From Platanthera guangdongensis (lineage: Eukaryota > Streptophyta > Magnoliopsida > Asparagales > Orchidaceae): DNA of 64,000 bases. Below are positions 62,858 through 64,000 of the stretch, in pieces. The DNA lies in contig CM077162.1 in NCBI GenBank assembly GCA_039583875.1, forward strand, positions 109,215,808-109,279,807. The letters are read 5' to 3'. Within the stretch, counting starts at the first letter, position 1, and every line of letters starts with the position of its first letter. The translations under genes and the position numbers were made by a program. The notes under the pieces are model-generated. The model saw nothing but the letters and a program-made list of their open reading frames with translations, had not been told where the DNA came from and did not search any database.

Positions 62858-64000
62858 TGTTGGGTATTGTATCCACAGTAACCCAGATTTGATGATGTCA
62901 CCCTTGAACTAAGATGAATTAAGTTGTATTTGATGCCTTGTTTAAGTTATGTGTGTACCGGACTATATTGCAAAGTGTAGACCAATGTCAGTCTACCATG
63001 GGTCACCAAACACAGGACCTCACAATGTAATCCCTCATTGTGTGATCCATGGTGTTGACTCATGTGTAGCCTCTCTATTGTGATACACTTCATATTCAAG
63101 CACTAAGATTAATTGGAGAAAGGCTTGTTGCTGAACTCACCAAAGAAGAGAAAATTCTGTTGAAGGAATTTTTGCTAAGAACTTTACTCGAGTAGATACC
63201 TACATACTCGAGTGAAATATTTAGTCAATACTTGAGTAAGACTATAAGTACTCGGGTAATGGAATTAGTTCTCGAGTAGCCAAATTATAGCTCTCGAGTA
63301 GCTAAGTCAACAACTCGAGTAGATCCTCTCTCATTCTCGAGTTAATAGAATTTCTTCTCCATAAAGTTTTCTAAGTAAATTACTCGAGCAGTCATATAAG
63401 TACTCGAGTAGTCTAGTCTTTTGTCTCGAGTTACAGAAGACAGGATTTCATGTAATTTTAACTCATTCGAGTAGTCAAGTTCATGTACTCGAGTAGTCTA
63501 CCTACTACTCCAGTAGCCCAGGTTTTATGGTCGAGTAACAAGATTTTCTTCCCTCAAACTTCTTCTAAGTCCATTGCTCGAGTAGCTATATCTACATACT
63601 CGAGTAGTTTGTATCCTCTCGAGTAGTCCAGTTTCACTACTCGAGTAACTCAGATTTTTCTTTCAGAAAATATTCCAAGTCCTTGACTCGAGTAGTTCCT
63701 CTACCTCTCGAGTAGTTTATTCTTATTCTCTCGAGTATTATTTCTTGTACTCGAGTAGTTCAACTTCATATCTCGAGTAACTACATTAGCACTCGAGTAA
63801 GTCTTTGTGTACTCGAGTAGCTGCTCTTCATTTCTGGATTTTGTCTAAGTCATCTACTCGAATTGTCTTCTTCTATTCACTCGAGTAATCTTATATAGTA
63901 CTCGAGTAATTAAACTTTCGCTCGAGTAATTCAGTCTATCTTTCTTGAAAAATCGTTAAGTGCAGATTTGACGAAAATTTCAAACAGCCATGACATGATT
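62858..64000 (+). repeat. Start of 3' LTR of SIRE-like element F
   Basis: TGTTGGGTATTGTATCCAC follows the polypurine tract and aligns with the SIRE copy 2 LTR start (45927, minus), sharing CCCAGATTTG about 20 nt in. The LTR runs off the window. Confidence 0.8.
63187..63925 (+). repeat. Array of ACTCGAGTAG motifs in LTR of element F
   Basis: Around 30 copies of CTCGAGTA, most within the palindrome ACTCGAGT, spaced about 15-40 nt apart with unrelated sequence between them. Confidence 0.92.

Noticed and set aside
63187..63925. CRISPR-like or satellite array
   Set aside because: The repeated core is only 8-10 bp with irregular spacing inside an LTR.
1..64000. Host protein-coding genes
   Set aside because: Every sizeable ORF could be assigned to a retrotransposon, an antisense element gene, or a shadow frame.

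Overview
This window is a stretch of flowering-plant nuclear DNA made entirely of nested LTR retrotransposons. No ordinary host gene, rRNA, tRNA gene or CRISPR array was found. The evidence for a plant is the mix of families: three Tat-lineage Ty3 elements with a second RNase H, two Tekay/Del-type chromodomain Ty3 elements with LTRs over 3 kb, an Athila-type LTR with a tRNA-Asp primer site, and SIRE-type Ty1/copia elements. The species cannot be named from this sequence. A 500-base run of N (61150-61649) is a scaffold gap.

Layout. 1-8396: Tat element A (minus strand, cut by the window edge), inserted in the 5' LTR of Tekay element C (plus strand, 8397-16875). C is itself inserted in a copy of an Athila-type LTR (16876-17289), which continues into the 3' noncoding part of a dead SIRE copy (17290-17549). 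There Tat element B (plus strand, 17550-30708, complete, 5-bp target duplication TCTAT) interrupts the SIRE copy, which resumes at 30709-35707. At 35707/35708 SIRE gag is joined to Athila gag. To the right come the Athila leader and LTR (35708-37910), then a second, near-identical SIRE copy (37911 to about 43880) and its 5' LTR (about 43881-45927). The two SIRE copies lie at a constant 7.46-kb offset and share inactivating changes, so a tandem duplication is the simplest explanation. 45928-46978 holds fragments of another SIRE-like element, interrupted by Tekay element D (minus, 46979-51320). D is interrupted by Tat element E (minus, 51321 to the gap). After the gap lie the 3' end and start of the 3' LTR of another SIRE-like element, F (61650-64000).

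The most unusual biology is in the Tat family. Each copy carries, between pol and the 3' LTR, antisense genes with their own TATA boxes (two visible in B and E) and short introns that share a motif. The primer-binding site does not match a tRNA 3' end. It matches 19 nt of the interior of plant tRNA-Phe (nt 37-55), suggesting priming by a tRNA fragment. A 7-mer, GCGGACT/AGTCCGC, recurs through the LTR, gag 5' end, spacer and antisense genes. In the Tekay family, the long LTR carries two adjacent hairpins with different stems but the same loop, kept in both copies, and a probable 95-nt intron separates gag from protease.

As read, none of the elements could move on its own: each visible gag-pol carries stops or frameshifts. 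B comes closest, with intact gag and one intact 656-residue antisense gene.
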